Shown in pieces: positions 22,993 through 30,349 of a stretch of 32,325 nt of DNA. Within the stretch, counting starts at the first letter, position 1, and each line of letters starts with the position of its first letter. The notes under the pieces were generated by a model. The model was not told where the DNA came from and did no database searches. It saw only the letters and a program-made list of their open reading frames with translations. The position numbers and the translations under genes are program-made. Source of the DNA: Anaerolineales bacterium (GTDB lineage Bacteria > Chloroflexota > Anaerolineae > Anaerolineales > DRMV01); assembly GCA_026985995.1 (NCBI GenBank), contig JALSPJ010000186.1, positions 1-32,325 on the forward strand, read 5' to 3'.

Positions 22993-24651
22993 ATGGCGAA
23001 TGAATATACCCTGACCCGCGCGGAAAAGCGTTTCATCGGCTGGCACATTTTCGTGGCCGTGGCCGCGTTGGCCATCGGCAGCTTCTTCGGCCCCATGCAG
23101 GCCTTCAACTACGCCGGCTGGAACTTTTACCCGCAGCTGAAGAAGCTGCACATCGCCCAGTCCTATTACCAGGGCCTCACCCTGCACGGCGTGCTCAATG
23201 CGGTGGTGTGGACCACCTTCTTCATCCTGGGCTTTCTCACCTTCAACATGATTTACGGCCTCAAGCGGCCCCTCAAATACCCCAAGCTCAACGCCTTCGG
23301 CTTTTGGATGATGGTGGTGGGGCTGCTGCTGGCCGCGTTCTACATCCTGGCCAATCAGGCCAGCGTGCTCTACACTTTCTACCCGCCTATGAAGGCCCCC
23401 TGGCCTTTCTACCTGGGCCTGGTGCTGCTGGTGGTGGGCAGCTGGATTGAGGGCTACGGCTTTTACTTCACCTTGCACCAGTGGAAGAAGGACAACCCCG
23501 GCGTGCGCACGCCCTTCATCGCCTTCGCCAGTGTGGCCACCATGGTGCTGTGGCAACTGGCGACCTTGGGCGTGGCCATCGAAGCCCTGTTCATGCTGCT
23601 GCCCTGGTCCGCGGGGCTGGTGAAGGGCATCGACATCCAGCTGGCCCGCACTTTCTTCTGGTGGTTCGGCCATCCCCTGGTCTACTTCTGGCTGCTGCCG
23701 GCTTATATCTCCTGGTACGGCTACCTGCCGCGGCAGGCCGGCGGCAAGCTGTTCAGCGATACCATGGCCCGCTTAGCCTTCTGGCTGTTCATCTTGCTCT
23801 CGGTGCCCGTGGGCTTCCACCACCAGTTCGTGGACCCCGGCGTCGCGCCCGGCTGGAAGTACATCCACGCGCTGCTCACCCTGTCGGTGGTCATCCCCTC
23901 GCTCATGACCCTGTTCACCGTGGTGGCTTCGCTGGAATATGCCGGGCGTCAGCGAGGTGGCAAGGGCCTCATGGGCTGGCTGGCCGCGCTGCCGTGGGAT
24001 GACCCCATCGTGGCCTCGCAGCTGCTGGCCGGCATCCTGTTCATCTTCGGCGGATTCGGTGGCATCGTCAACGCGTCCTACAACACCAACCTCATCCTGC
24101 ACAACACCGCCTGGGTGCCCGGGCACTTCCACCTCACCGTGTCCACCGCGGTGACCCTGACCTTCATGGGCATCTCCTTCTGGCTGGTGCCCTACCTCAC
24201 GGGCCGGGAACTGTGCTGCCGCAAGGCCGCGCTGGTGCAGGTGTATCTGTGGTTCATCGGCATGGCCATCTTCTCCCAGGCCATGCACTCGCTGGGCCTG
24301 CTGGGCGCGCCCCGGCGCACGCCCTTGGGCGAAGCGCCCTACATCCCGCCCGAATGGAGTGGCCTGCTGCTGCGGGTGGGTATCGGCGGCATCATCCTCC
24401 TCGTCGCGGTCTACATGTACATCTGGATTATGGCCCACACCGCGTTCTTCGCCAAGAAGGCCGCCAAAGAGGTGGAAATCCAGGTGGCCGAGGCCATGAC
24501 CGATGTGCAGGCCGTGCCCGAATGGCTGGACGCCTGGAAGCCGTGGCTGGTGGGCGCGGTGGCGCTGTTGGTCATCGCCTACACGCCGGTGCTCATCGAC
24601 CTGATTTCGGGCATGATGCCTGTGGCCGGGCCGAACATCAAATTGTGGTAA
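22993..24651 (+). CDS. coxA: Heme-copper oxidase subunit I, b-type (ba3-like)
   Basis: 552 residues, about 13 membrane helices. Ligands seen: H65 (HGVLNAVVW) and H380 for the low-spin heme, H378 for the high-spin heme (VPGHFH), and H227, H276 and H277 for CuB (GHPLVY and FHHQF). Y231 is four residues after H227, in the place of the His-Tyr cross-link. The sequence GHPLVYFWLLPAYISWYG and the absence of a D-channel N-x10-N motif point to the B family, with a single K-type proton channel. The enzyme reduces O2 to water and pumps protons. No subunit III gene is near, which is normal for ba3 oxidases. GGGAGG precedes the ATG. It is followed by a strong hairpin and then the cytochrome fusion gene. 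Confidence 0.96.
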   Translation: MANEYTLTRAEKRFIGWHIFVAVAALAIGSFFGPMQAFNYAGWNFYPQLKKLHIAQSYYQGLTLHGVLNAVVWTTFFILGFLTFNMIYGLKRPLKYPKLNAFGFWMMVVGLLLAAFYILANQASVLYTFYPPMKAPWPFYLGLVLLVVGSWIEGYGFYFTLHQWKKDNPGVRTPFIAFASVATMVLWQLATLGVAIEALFMLLPWSAGLVKGIDIQLARTFFWWFGHPLVYFWLLPAYISWYGYLPRQAGGKLFSDTMARLAFWLFILLSVPVGFHHQFVDPGVAPGWKYIHALLTLSVVIPSLMTLFTVVASLEYAGRQRGGKGLMGWLAALPWDDPIVASQLLAGILFIFGGFGGIVNASYNTNLILHNTAWVPGHFHLTVSTAVTLTFMGISFWLVPYLTGRELCCRKAALVQVYLWFIGMAIFSQAMHSLGLLGAPRRTPLGEAPYIPPEWSGLLLRVGIGGIILLVAVYMYIWIMAHTAFFAKKAAKEVEIQVAEAMTDVQAVPEWLDAWKPWLVGAVALLVIAYTPVLIDLISGMMPVAGPNIKLW

Positions 24652-24669
24652 ACGCGCCTCCTTGGATGT

Positions 24670-24699
24670 CCGGGGGGACGCATCGTCGCGTCCCCCCGG
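24670..24699 (+). other. Strong GC hairpin between coxA and the cytochrome b fusion gene
   Basis: CCGGGGGGACGC (24670-24681) pairs perfectly over 12 bp with GCGTCCCCCCGG (24688-24699) around a 6-nt loop. No U-run follows. It may be a partial terminator or an mRNA-stabilising structure that lowers expression of the downstream gene relative to the oxidase. Confidence 0.6.
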
Positions 24700-24765
24700 C
24701 GCCGGGTTTCGCGCATCTCGTCGGGCGGTGGTGTGAGCCGCCCGCTTTTTTGGGGTGCCAACGCC

Positions 24766-27111
24766 ATGGCCGCACAACAGCTGACGCCTGAGCTACCGTC
24801 CCAAACCCGTTCGATGTGGAACCGTTTGGCCGCGCGCCTGGACCGGTGGACCACCCGCCTGGAAGCCCCCTGGGCCCACTGGGTGCGCGACCCTCGCTAC
24901 AACCCCTTCTACCACACCGGCACCCTGGCCCTGTGGTCCCTGTTCTTGTTGGCCCTCACCGGGTTGTATCTCACCCTGTTCTATCACTTCGGCTTTCAAG
25001 ACACCTACGACTCCATTGCCGTCATCCACAGCAACATCGTCGGCCGCATCATGCGCTCGGTGCACCGCTATGCCAGCGATTTCTTCCTCTTGTTTGCCTT
25101 GCTGCACGCGTGGCGCATGGCGGTGCAAAACCGGGTGCGCGGCCCCCGCTGGCTGGCCTGGGTCACCGGTGTGGCGCTGGTGCTCGTCGCGCTCATCGTG
25201 GGCATCACCGGCTATTGGATGTTGGCCGACGACCGGGCCCAATGGTTGCACCAGGCTCTGGTGCAGGGGTGGAAGGGCTCCGCGAACGGCCAGGCGCGCA
25301 TCGTGCGCTGGCTGGTTCCCCACCCGGGCAATACGGGCTGGGTCTACCTGGTGACTTTGTTCTTCATCCATGTGGGCCTGGCCGTGCTCATGGGCCTGTT
25401 CTACTGGTGGCACATCCTGCGCCTCAACCAGCGCCGCTGGTTCCCCCCGCGCTATTGGCTGCTGGCCCTGACCGGGGCCTGGGTGCTGCTGGGGGTGGCG
25501 TGGCCCGCGGGGCTGCGCCCGCCGTGGGATTTCACCCACTGGCCCGAGCAGGTGCCTTTGGACCTGTGGTATCTGGCCCTGCTGCCCGCCTGGCTGAAAT
25601 GGGGCGGCTGGGTCGCGTGGGGCCTGGCCGGGCTCACTTTCGCCCTGTGGGCCGCGTGGCCGTGGGTGTGGCGCGCACCGCAGGCCGAACCCGTGCGCCT
25701 GAACCAGGACGCCTGCATTGGCTGCACCCTGTGCGCCAAGGATTGCCCCTACCGGGCCCTGGAAATGGTGCCCCGGGAAAATGGCAAAGGCCCCAAACTG
25801 GTGGCCCAACTGCACCCCGAATTGTGCGTGGGCTGCGGCATTTGCGTGGGCAGCTGCCCCACCGACGCGCTCACCTTAGACCACCCCACCCTGGACGAAC
25901 TGCGGGCCCGGGTGCGCCGCGCCGCGCAGCCCGAAAACGGCGTGGCCCCCCGAGTCACCTTCGTGTGCCATCGCCATGTGCTGGCCAATGCCGATGTGCT
26001 GGCCCAACCGCACACGGCAGAAAGCCCCCAGGGGCCGCGGCCGGTGCATGTGGTCGCGGTGCCCTGCGTGGGCGATTTGCACCCCGATACCGTGGCCCTG
26101 GCCTGGCAGGCCGGCGCGGCCGAGGTGCAAATCATCGGCTGCCCGCCCGACGATTGCGTCAACCGCTGGGGCAACACCTGGCTGCACGACCGTCTGGCCC
26201 GGCAGCGCAAACCCTGGCTGCGGGTCAAGTGGAAGGCCGCGGCCCTGCGCGAGGACTGGATTGCCCCCGCGGATTTGCCCGCGGCCCTGACCGCGCCTTT
26301 CGCGGCTCCCGAACCCGCGTCCATGCATCCGCCCGCGGAGCAGAGCTGGAGCGACATTTTGCGCCATCCGGCCGCCTGGCGGGCCGCGGTGGGGTTGTTG
26401 GCCCTCGCGCTGCTGGTGGTGGCCCTCACCCGGTGGCCCTATCGGGGCCCGGCCTGGGCGCAAAAGGCCACGCTGGAAGTGGCCTTCACCCACCGTTTGG
26501 GGTTGGACTTCGAAGACCCGAATGTGGTAAAATCAACTGTTGGCTCCGAAACGGTGCCCAAAGGTCAGGCCACGCTGCGAGTGTATCAGGATGGGCAGGT
26601 GGTGTGGGAAGCCACCCACCCGGCCCAAGAGGGCGTGGTCGTCTTTTTTGCCCAATGGCTGGCCGAGCCGGGGACGCACCGGGTGACCATCACCTTAGAG
26701 GAGCCCCAACAGCGCTACATTTTGTTCGACGGTGAAGTGCGCCTGAGCCCGCGCCAGATTCGCCGCTGGCAGTTCCACGATTTGCGCACCCACGGCGACC
26801 CTGACATGGGGCGGCGCTTGTTCCTGGAAGAAGTGCCCGGCGTCAACGCCGGTTGTCGGTTGTGTCACAGTTTGGAACCCGGCGTGCGACTGGTCGGCCC
26901 TTCCCTGTACGACATCGGCAAGGTGGCCGGCCAGCGGGTGCCCGGCATGAGCGCGGAGGAATATCTGTACCAATCCATCGTCGACCCCGACGCGTATGTC
27001 GTCCCGGGCTACCCCGCGGGCACCATGCCCCCCGATGCCCGGGAGCGCCTGACCGAAGAGCAAATTCAAGACCTGGTCGCCTTTTTGCTTACGCTCACGG
27101 GGGAGGAATGA
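24766..27111 (+). CDS. Cytochrome b - 2[4Fe-4S] ferredoxin - MvhD/FlpD-like - cytochrome c fusion
   Basis: 781 residues. Residues 45-300 form a cytochrome b/b6-type N-terminal membrane domain with both diheme pairs: H100/H114 and H202/H216, each H-x13-H. Residues 317-327 (CIGCTLCAKDC) and 354-364 (CVGCGICVGSC) are two [4Fe-4S] motifs. Residues 397-486 resemble MvhD/FlpD, the electron-transfer subunit of hydrogenase/heterodisulfide reductase systems, keeping C401, C434, C459 and C464 but with CHRH in place of C-x2-C. A further helix (about 539-556) leads to a beta-rich domain (about 567-670) and a cytochrome c domain (C697-x2-C700-H701, M754). With the N-terminus inside and six helices, the Fe-S part is cytoplasmic and cytochrome c is outside. 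The ATG at 24766 (GGGGTG 8 nt upstream) is preferred over a GTG at 24733. The direction of electron flow is inferred, probably towards the oxidase. Confidence 0.85.
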   Translation: MAAQQLTPELPSQTRSMWNRLAARLDRWTTRLEAPWAHWVRDPRYNPFYHTGTLALWSLFLLALTGLYLTLFYHFGFQDTYDSIAVIHSNIVGRIMRSVHRYASDFFLLFALLHAWRMAVQNRVRGPRWLAWVTGVALVLVALIVGITGYWMLADDRAQWLHQALVQGWKGSANGQARIVRWLVPHPGNTGWVYLVTLFFIHVGLAVLMGLFYWWHILRLNQRRWFPPRYWLLALTGAWVLLGVAWPAGLRPPWDFTHWPEQVPLDLWYLALLPAWLKWGGWVAWGLAGLTFALWAAWPWVWRAPQAEPVRLNQDACIGCTLCAKDCPYRALEMVPRENGKGPKLVAQLHPELCVGCGICVGSCPTDALTLDHPTLDELRARVRRAAQPENGVAPRVTFVCHRHVLANADVLAQPHTAESPQGPRPVHVVAVPCVGDLHPDTVALAWQAGAAEVQIIGCPPDDCVNRWGNTWLHDRLARQRKPWLRVKWKAAALREDWIAPADLPAALTAPFAAPEPASMHPPAEQSWSDILRHPAAWRAAVGLLALALLVVALTRWPYRGPAWAQKATLEVAFTHRLGLDFEDPNVVKSTVGSETVPKGQATLRVYQDGQVVWEATHPAQEGVVVFFAQWLAEPGTHRVTITLEEPQQRYILFDGEVRLSPRQIRRWQFHDLRTHGDPDMGRRLFLEEVPGVNAGCRLCHSLEPGVRLVGPSLYDIGKVAGQRVPGMSAEEYLYQSIVDPDAYVVPGYPAGTMPPDARERLTEEQIQDLVAFLLTLTGEE

Positions 27112-27156
27112 CCCCTGTGAACACCAACCTTTATCGATTGCCGTAGGAGGTGTTCT

Positions 27157-27684
27157 ATGTTCCGCAAGAAGAGCCTGTGGCTCGTGCTCGTTGTGTTGGC
27201 GTTGGTCTTTGCCCTGGCCGCGTGCGGCGGCGGTGCGCAGGAGGCCCCCGCGGCCGAGCAGCCCGCGCAGCAGGAAGAAGCCGCGCCCGCGACCCAGGCC
27301 CCGGCCGAGGAAAAGGCCGAGGCCACCGAAGAGGCCATGCCCGAAGCCACCGAAGCCGCGGCCGAAGAGGGCGGTGAGCAGGACCTGGTGGCCATGGGGA
27401 AGGAGCTGTTTAACCAGAACCCCCTGGGCACCAACGCCGGCTGTGTGACCTGCCACAGCCTGGAGCCCGGCGTGCAGCTGGTGGGCCCCTCCCTGGCGGG
27501 CATTGCCACCACCGCGGCCCAGCGGGTCGAGGGCATGAGCGCGGAGGAATACATCCGCCAGTCCATCACCGACCCCACGGCCTACACGGTGGAAGGCTTC
27601 CCCGAGGGCTTGATGCCGAGCTACAGCGACCTGTCGCCCGAGCAAATCGACGCGTTGGTGGCCTTTTTGATGACGCTGAAATAA
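27157..27684 (+). CDS. Lipoprotein cytochrome c, paralogue of the fusion's C-terminal domain
   Basis: 175 residues. The signal peptide ends in the lipobox LAAC (C23), followed by an Ala/Glu/Pro-rich spacer (about 27-74) and a small class I cytochrome c domain. The heme site is CVTCH (96-100), with the likely axial M153 in EGLMPSY. From NAGC onward it is about 60% identical by eye to the end of the preceding fusion protein, including SLEPGV, LVGPSL, GMSAEEY and LVAFL. The two domains therefore come from a duplication. A lipid-anchored cytochrome on a long flexible tether is a natural shuttle between the fusion and CuA of subunit II. AGGAGG precedes the ATG. A terminator follows, so this ends the respiratory operon. 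Confidence 0.93.
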   Translation: MFRKKSLWLVLVVLALVFALAACGGGAQEAPAAEQPAQQEEAAPATQAPAEEKAEATEEAMPEATEAAAEEGGEQDLVAMGKELFNQNPLGTNAGCVTCHSLEPGVQLVGPSLAGIATTAAQRVEGMSAEEYIRQSITDPTAYTVEGFPEGLMPSYSDLSPEQIDALVAFLMTLK

Positions 27685-27720
27685 CCAGCGTCGCGGTCGT
27701 CCCGTGCGTTGACCGTTTCG

Positions 27721-27758
27721 GGGGCTGGGCCGGGAGCAATCCCCGCCCGGCCCCTTTT
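27721..27758 (+). terminator. Rho-independent terminator after the cytochrome c gene
   Basis: GGGGCTGGGC (27721-27730) pairs with GCCCGGCCCC (27745-27754), with one G-T pair. The stem is extended by GGG/CCC inside and followed by TTTT (27755-27758). It lies 37 nt after the cytochrome c stop and closes the respiratory operon. Confidence 0.8.
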
Positions 27759-27802
27759 GCTTGCAGCACAGCGCACTCGTGCCGCTTTGATTGCTGGAGA
27801 GG

Positions 27803-27848
27803 TTGGAAGTTGGTGGTTGGGGGTTGGTAGTTGGTGGTTGGTGGTTGG
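27803..27848. repeat. Heptanucleotide tandem repeat, right copy: seven TTGG-headed units
   Basis: TTGG occurs at 27803, 27810, 27817, 27824, 27831, 27838 and 27845, an exact 7-nt period (TTGGNRG). Its length, unit number and orientation are the same as at 19628-19673. It is followed by CGGGTGCCGCGCG, matching CGGGCGCCGCGCG after the left copy. Confidence 0.85.
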
Positions 27849-27872
27849 CGGGTGCCGCGCGTTGCCCCCCGC

Positions 27873-27968
27873 TCCCTGCTGTCTGCTGTCCGCTGTTTTT
27901 CTTCCGTGTTCATCCGTGTTTTTCCGTGGTTTTTTCATCTAATCCGCGTCTATCCGCGTGTATCCGCG
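27873..27968. repeat. Heptad plus long decad tandem block, right mosaic
   Basis: Heptads TCCCTGC, TGTCTGC, TGTCCGC and TGTTTTT (27873-27900) are followed by a decad array. CCGTG starts at 27904, 27914 and 27924, and CCGCG at 27944, 27954 and 27964. The unit expected at 27934 is decayed (TTCAT), but the 10-nt phase is kept across it. Confidence 0.8.
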
Positions 27969-27981
27969 GTTGCATCCCCCC

Positions 27982-28040
27982 GGGCACACCGCCGTGCGCC
28001 CCTACCGGGCCGGGCGCAGCACGCTGCGCCCCTACCGGGC
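27982..28040. repeat. Two hairpin units with constant CCCCTACCGGG tails, right mosaic
   Basis: GGGCACAC (27982-27989), CGCC, GTGCGCCC (27994-28001, one A-C mismatch), then CTACCGGG. Next, GGGCGCAG (28012-28019), CACG, CTGCGCCC (28024-28031), then CTACCGGG. The stems vary; the tails match those at 19785-19825. Confidence 0.7.
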
Positions 28041-28083
28041 TGACGGCTGCCCGCTCACCGCTGTCTGCTCTTTTTCATCCGCG
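28041..28083. repeat. Terminal heptad/CATCCGCG junction that enters dprA
   Basis: TGACGGC, TGCCCGC, TCACCGC, TGTCTGC and TCTTTTT (28041-28075) form an exact 7-nt array followed by CATCCGCG (28076-28083). The dprA stop codon (TCA at 28075-28077, read on the minus strand) lies across the junction, so the repeat provides the end of the gene. Confidence 0.75.
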
Positions 28084-29202
28084 CCCCGCGGAAGCGGCCA
28101 CGAAAGTCATCGGCCCCACCTGGTGGACCAGCCCCTTGAGCTCCATGAGGGTGAGCAGCGCGTTGACCTGCGCCGCGGGCAGGCCCGTGGCCGCGCACAG
28201 CTCGTCCACATGTTGGGGTTCCCCCTGCAGATATTGCCACAACAGCCGCTCGGTGGGGTCCGTGGGCAAAGTGACGCGGGCTTCTTGCTGAAAGGGCAGG
28301 CGCGGCATGTCGAAGACCGGGTCCAGGTCCTCGGGCTTGCGCAGCACCTGCGCGCCCTGTTGCAGCAGCCACAGGGTGCCCTGGCTGTTGGCCGCGTAAA
28401 TCGAGCCGGGCACCGCGAACACTTCCCGGCCCTGCTCCGCGGCAAAAGTCGCGGTGATGAGCGCGCCGCTACGCTCCCCGGCTTCGACCACCACCACGGC
28501 CCGGGCCAGACCCGAAATCAGGCGGTTGCGCCGGGGGAAGAAGGGGGCCTCGGGCCGGGTGCCGGGCGGGAATTCGCTGAGCAGCGCGCCCCGCTGCACG
28601 ATGGCCGCGGCCAGGGCCCGATGCTCGGGCGGGTAGACCAGGTCCACGCCGTGGGCCAGCACGGCCAAAGTGCGCCCGCCGGCTTTCAGGGCCGCCCGAT
28701 GGGCCACGCCATCGATGCCCCGGGCCAGGCCGCTGACCACCGTGACCCCCCGACGGGCCAAATACGCGGCCACTTCGGTGGCCACCCGCCGGCCATAGCC
28801 CGTCATCTTCCGGGTGCCCACCACGGCCGCGGCCCAGGCATCCTGCGGCGTGAGCGCGCCTCGCACATACAGCACCGGCGGGGCCTGGGCCAAAGGCCGC
28901 AGCCGTTCGGGGTAAGCGTCGTCTTCCCAGGTGAGCACCTGAATGCCTTGCGCCAGCCACCCCTCCAGCAGGGCCGCAGGGTTCACCCGGGCGCGGGTGC
29001 GGGCCACTTCGCGCGCCACGGCCTCGGGCAGCCCCGCGTCGCGCAGCGCGCGCTCCGAGGCCCGCCACGCGGCCGCGGCGTGGCCAAACACTTCCAGCAG
29101 CCGGCGGAACCGGGCCGGGCCCACGCCTTTCACCATCGAGAAACCCACCCACGCGGCCCGCTCTTCGGGCGACATGTTTTCCCGTGCGTCGGCGCCAGCC
29201 AT
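28075..29202 (-). CDS. dprA: DNA-processing protein DprA
   Basis: 375 residues, the usual length. An N-terminal SAM/HhH-like region (VGFSMVKGVGPARFRRLLE) precedes the Rossmann-type core: AVVGTRKMTGYGRRVATEVA, SGLARGIDGVAHRAAL, LAHGVDLVYPPEH, LLSEFPPGTRPEAPFFPRRN and SGALITATFAAEQGREVFAVPG. A C-terminal winged helix follows (about 310-370). DprA protects incoming single-stranded DNA during natural transformation and loads RecA. The ATG at 29202 has GGAGG 7 nt upstream. The frame is open further up to 29466 but overlaps the aminopeptidase gene. The last residues (GRG and the stop) are encoded in the CATCCGCG repeat module. It lies 25 nt after the M24 gene, at the end of the run. Confidence 0.95.
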   Translation of the reverse strand: MAGADARENMSPEERAAWVGFSMVKGVGPARFRRLLEVFGHAAAAWRASERALRDAGLPEAVAREVARTRARVNPAALLEGWLAQGIQVLTWEDDAYPERLRPLAQAPPVLYVRGALTPQDAWAAAVVGTRKMTGYGRRVATEVAAYLARRGVTVVSGLARGIDGVAHRAALKAGGRTLAVLAHGVDLVYPPEHRALAAAIVQRGALLSEFPPGTRPEAPFFPRRNRLISGLARAVVVVEAGERSGALITATFAAEQGREVFAVPGSIYAANSQGTLWLLQQGAQVLRKPEDLDPVFDMPRLPFQQEARVTLPTDPTERLLWQYLQGEPQHVDELCAATGLPAAQVNALLTLMELKGLVHQVGPMTFVAASAGRG

Positions 29203-29227
29203 GGCACTGCCTCCCCATGGGCGGGCG

Positions 29228-30349
29228 TCAACCTTCCACCACCCGCACCGCGCGCGGCAACGAAGTCCACACCTCGGGCCCCTGGGGGGTGAGGTGCACC
29301 ATGTCCTCGATGCGCACGCCCCAGCGCCCGGCCAGGTACACCCCCGGTTCCACGGTGAACACCATGCCCGGGGCCAAGGGTTCCGCATTGTCGCCGCGCA
29401 GGTACGGCGGCTCGTGCACATCGAGGCCCAGGCCGTGGCCCGTGCGATGCAAAAACGCGGGGCCATAGCCCGCGGCGTCGATGACCTGCCGTGCGGCCTG
29501 GTCCACCTGGCCGGCGGGCGCGCCCGGCCGCGCGGCCGCGATGCCCGCGGCCACGGCCCGCTGCACCACTTCCACCACCTGCAGGAACCCGGCTTCGGGC
29601 GCGCGGCCGAACCAGACCATGCGGGTCATGTCCGAGACATACCCCTGGTGTCGCGCGCCCCAGTCGAAGAGCACGGGGGTCTCGGGCCGCAATGGGGCCT
29701 CGCCGGGCTGCGCGTGGGGGCTGGCGCTGTGGGGGCCAAAGGCCACGATGGGCCAAAAGGGCAGCTCGGGCTCGGAGCCATGACGCAGCAGCTGCACCGT
29801 GAGCTCCGCGGCGAGCTGGCGCTCGGTGACCCCGGGCCGCAAGAAGGGCAGGGTGGCCTCCCAGGCCTGTTCCGCGATGCGTACCGCGACGCGCATGGCC
29901 GCGGCTTCGGCCGCGTCTTTGCGGGCCCGGGCGGCCATGACCTGCGCGGTAATGTCGGGGAACGCGGCCTGGGGCGCGGCTTCCTGCAGCAGGCGCAGTT
30001 CCAAGGCTCGCAAGCGCACGGGCTCGATGCCCAGCCGGGCCTTGGCCGGCAACCTGGCCCATTGCAGGGCCTGGGCCACCGCGTCGACCCAGGTGCGGGG
30101 GTCCTCGGCGTAGAAGAAGGCTCGCGGCAGGCCCAGGGCCTCGATTTCTTCCTGCTCGAAGGCCGGGGCGACGCAAGTGCTGCGGCCCGCGGCGGTGACC
30201 AGGGCCAGGATGGGCCGCTCGCCCAGGAAGAAGGCCCGGCCGAAGAAGTAGCGCATGCTGGGCCCTGGGTTGAACACGGCCCCGTGCAGGCCGCTTTGGC
30301 TCAGGGCCTGGGCCAGCGCGGCCCGGCGTTGGGCGTAAAGGTCCGTCAT
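29228..30349 (-). CDS. M24-family Xaa-Pro aminopeptidase
   Basis: 373 residues. An N-terminal creatinase-like domain (1-130) precedes a pita-bread catalytic domain. The five metal ligands are visible: two Asp in [16 protein letters not shown], His in [14 protein letters not shown], Glu in [10 protein letters not shown] and Glu in GVRIEDMV. Such enzymes remove an N-terminal residue preceding proline (PepP/PepQ-like) using two Mn or Co ions. Whether it is an aminopeptidase or a dipeptidase cannot be settled. The ATG at 30349 overlaps the dtd stop by 4 nt (ATGA); the long frame upstream of it is a read-through across dtd and is not coding. It lies between dtd and dprA. Confidence 0.92.
   Translation of the reverse strand: MTDLYAQRRAALAQALSQSGLHGAVFNPGPSMRYFFGRAFFLGERPILALVTAAGRSTCVAPAFEQEEIEALGLPRAFFYAEDPRTWVDAVAQALQWARLPAKARLGIEPVRLRALELRLLQEAAPQAAFPDITAQVMAARARKDAAEAAAMRVAVRIAEQAWEATLPFLRPGVTERQLAAELTVQLLRHGSEPELPFWPIVAFGPHSASPHAQPGEAPLRPETPVLFDWGARHQGYVSDMTRMVWFGRAPEAGFLQVVEVVQRAVAAGIAAARPGAPAGQVDQAARQVIDAAGYGPAFLHRTGHGLGLDVHEPPYLRGDNAEPLAPGMVFTVEPGVYLAGRWGVRIEDMVHLTPQGPEVWTSLPRAVRVVEG

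Noticed and set aside
24766-25690. Genuine bc1/b6f complex gene
   Set aside because: Only the N-terminal diheme part is present; there is no Rieske gene, no subunit IV and no PEWY motif, and the protein continues into Fe-S domains.
26503-26533. Internal promoter inside the fusion gene (TTGGAC / 19 nt / TAAAAT)
   Set aside because: The spacer is too long, and the sequence is in the middle of the coding region of the beta-rich domain with no gene start nearby. It is probably chance A/T enrichment.
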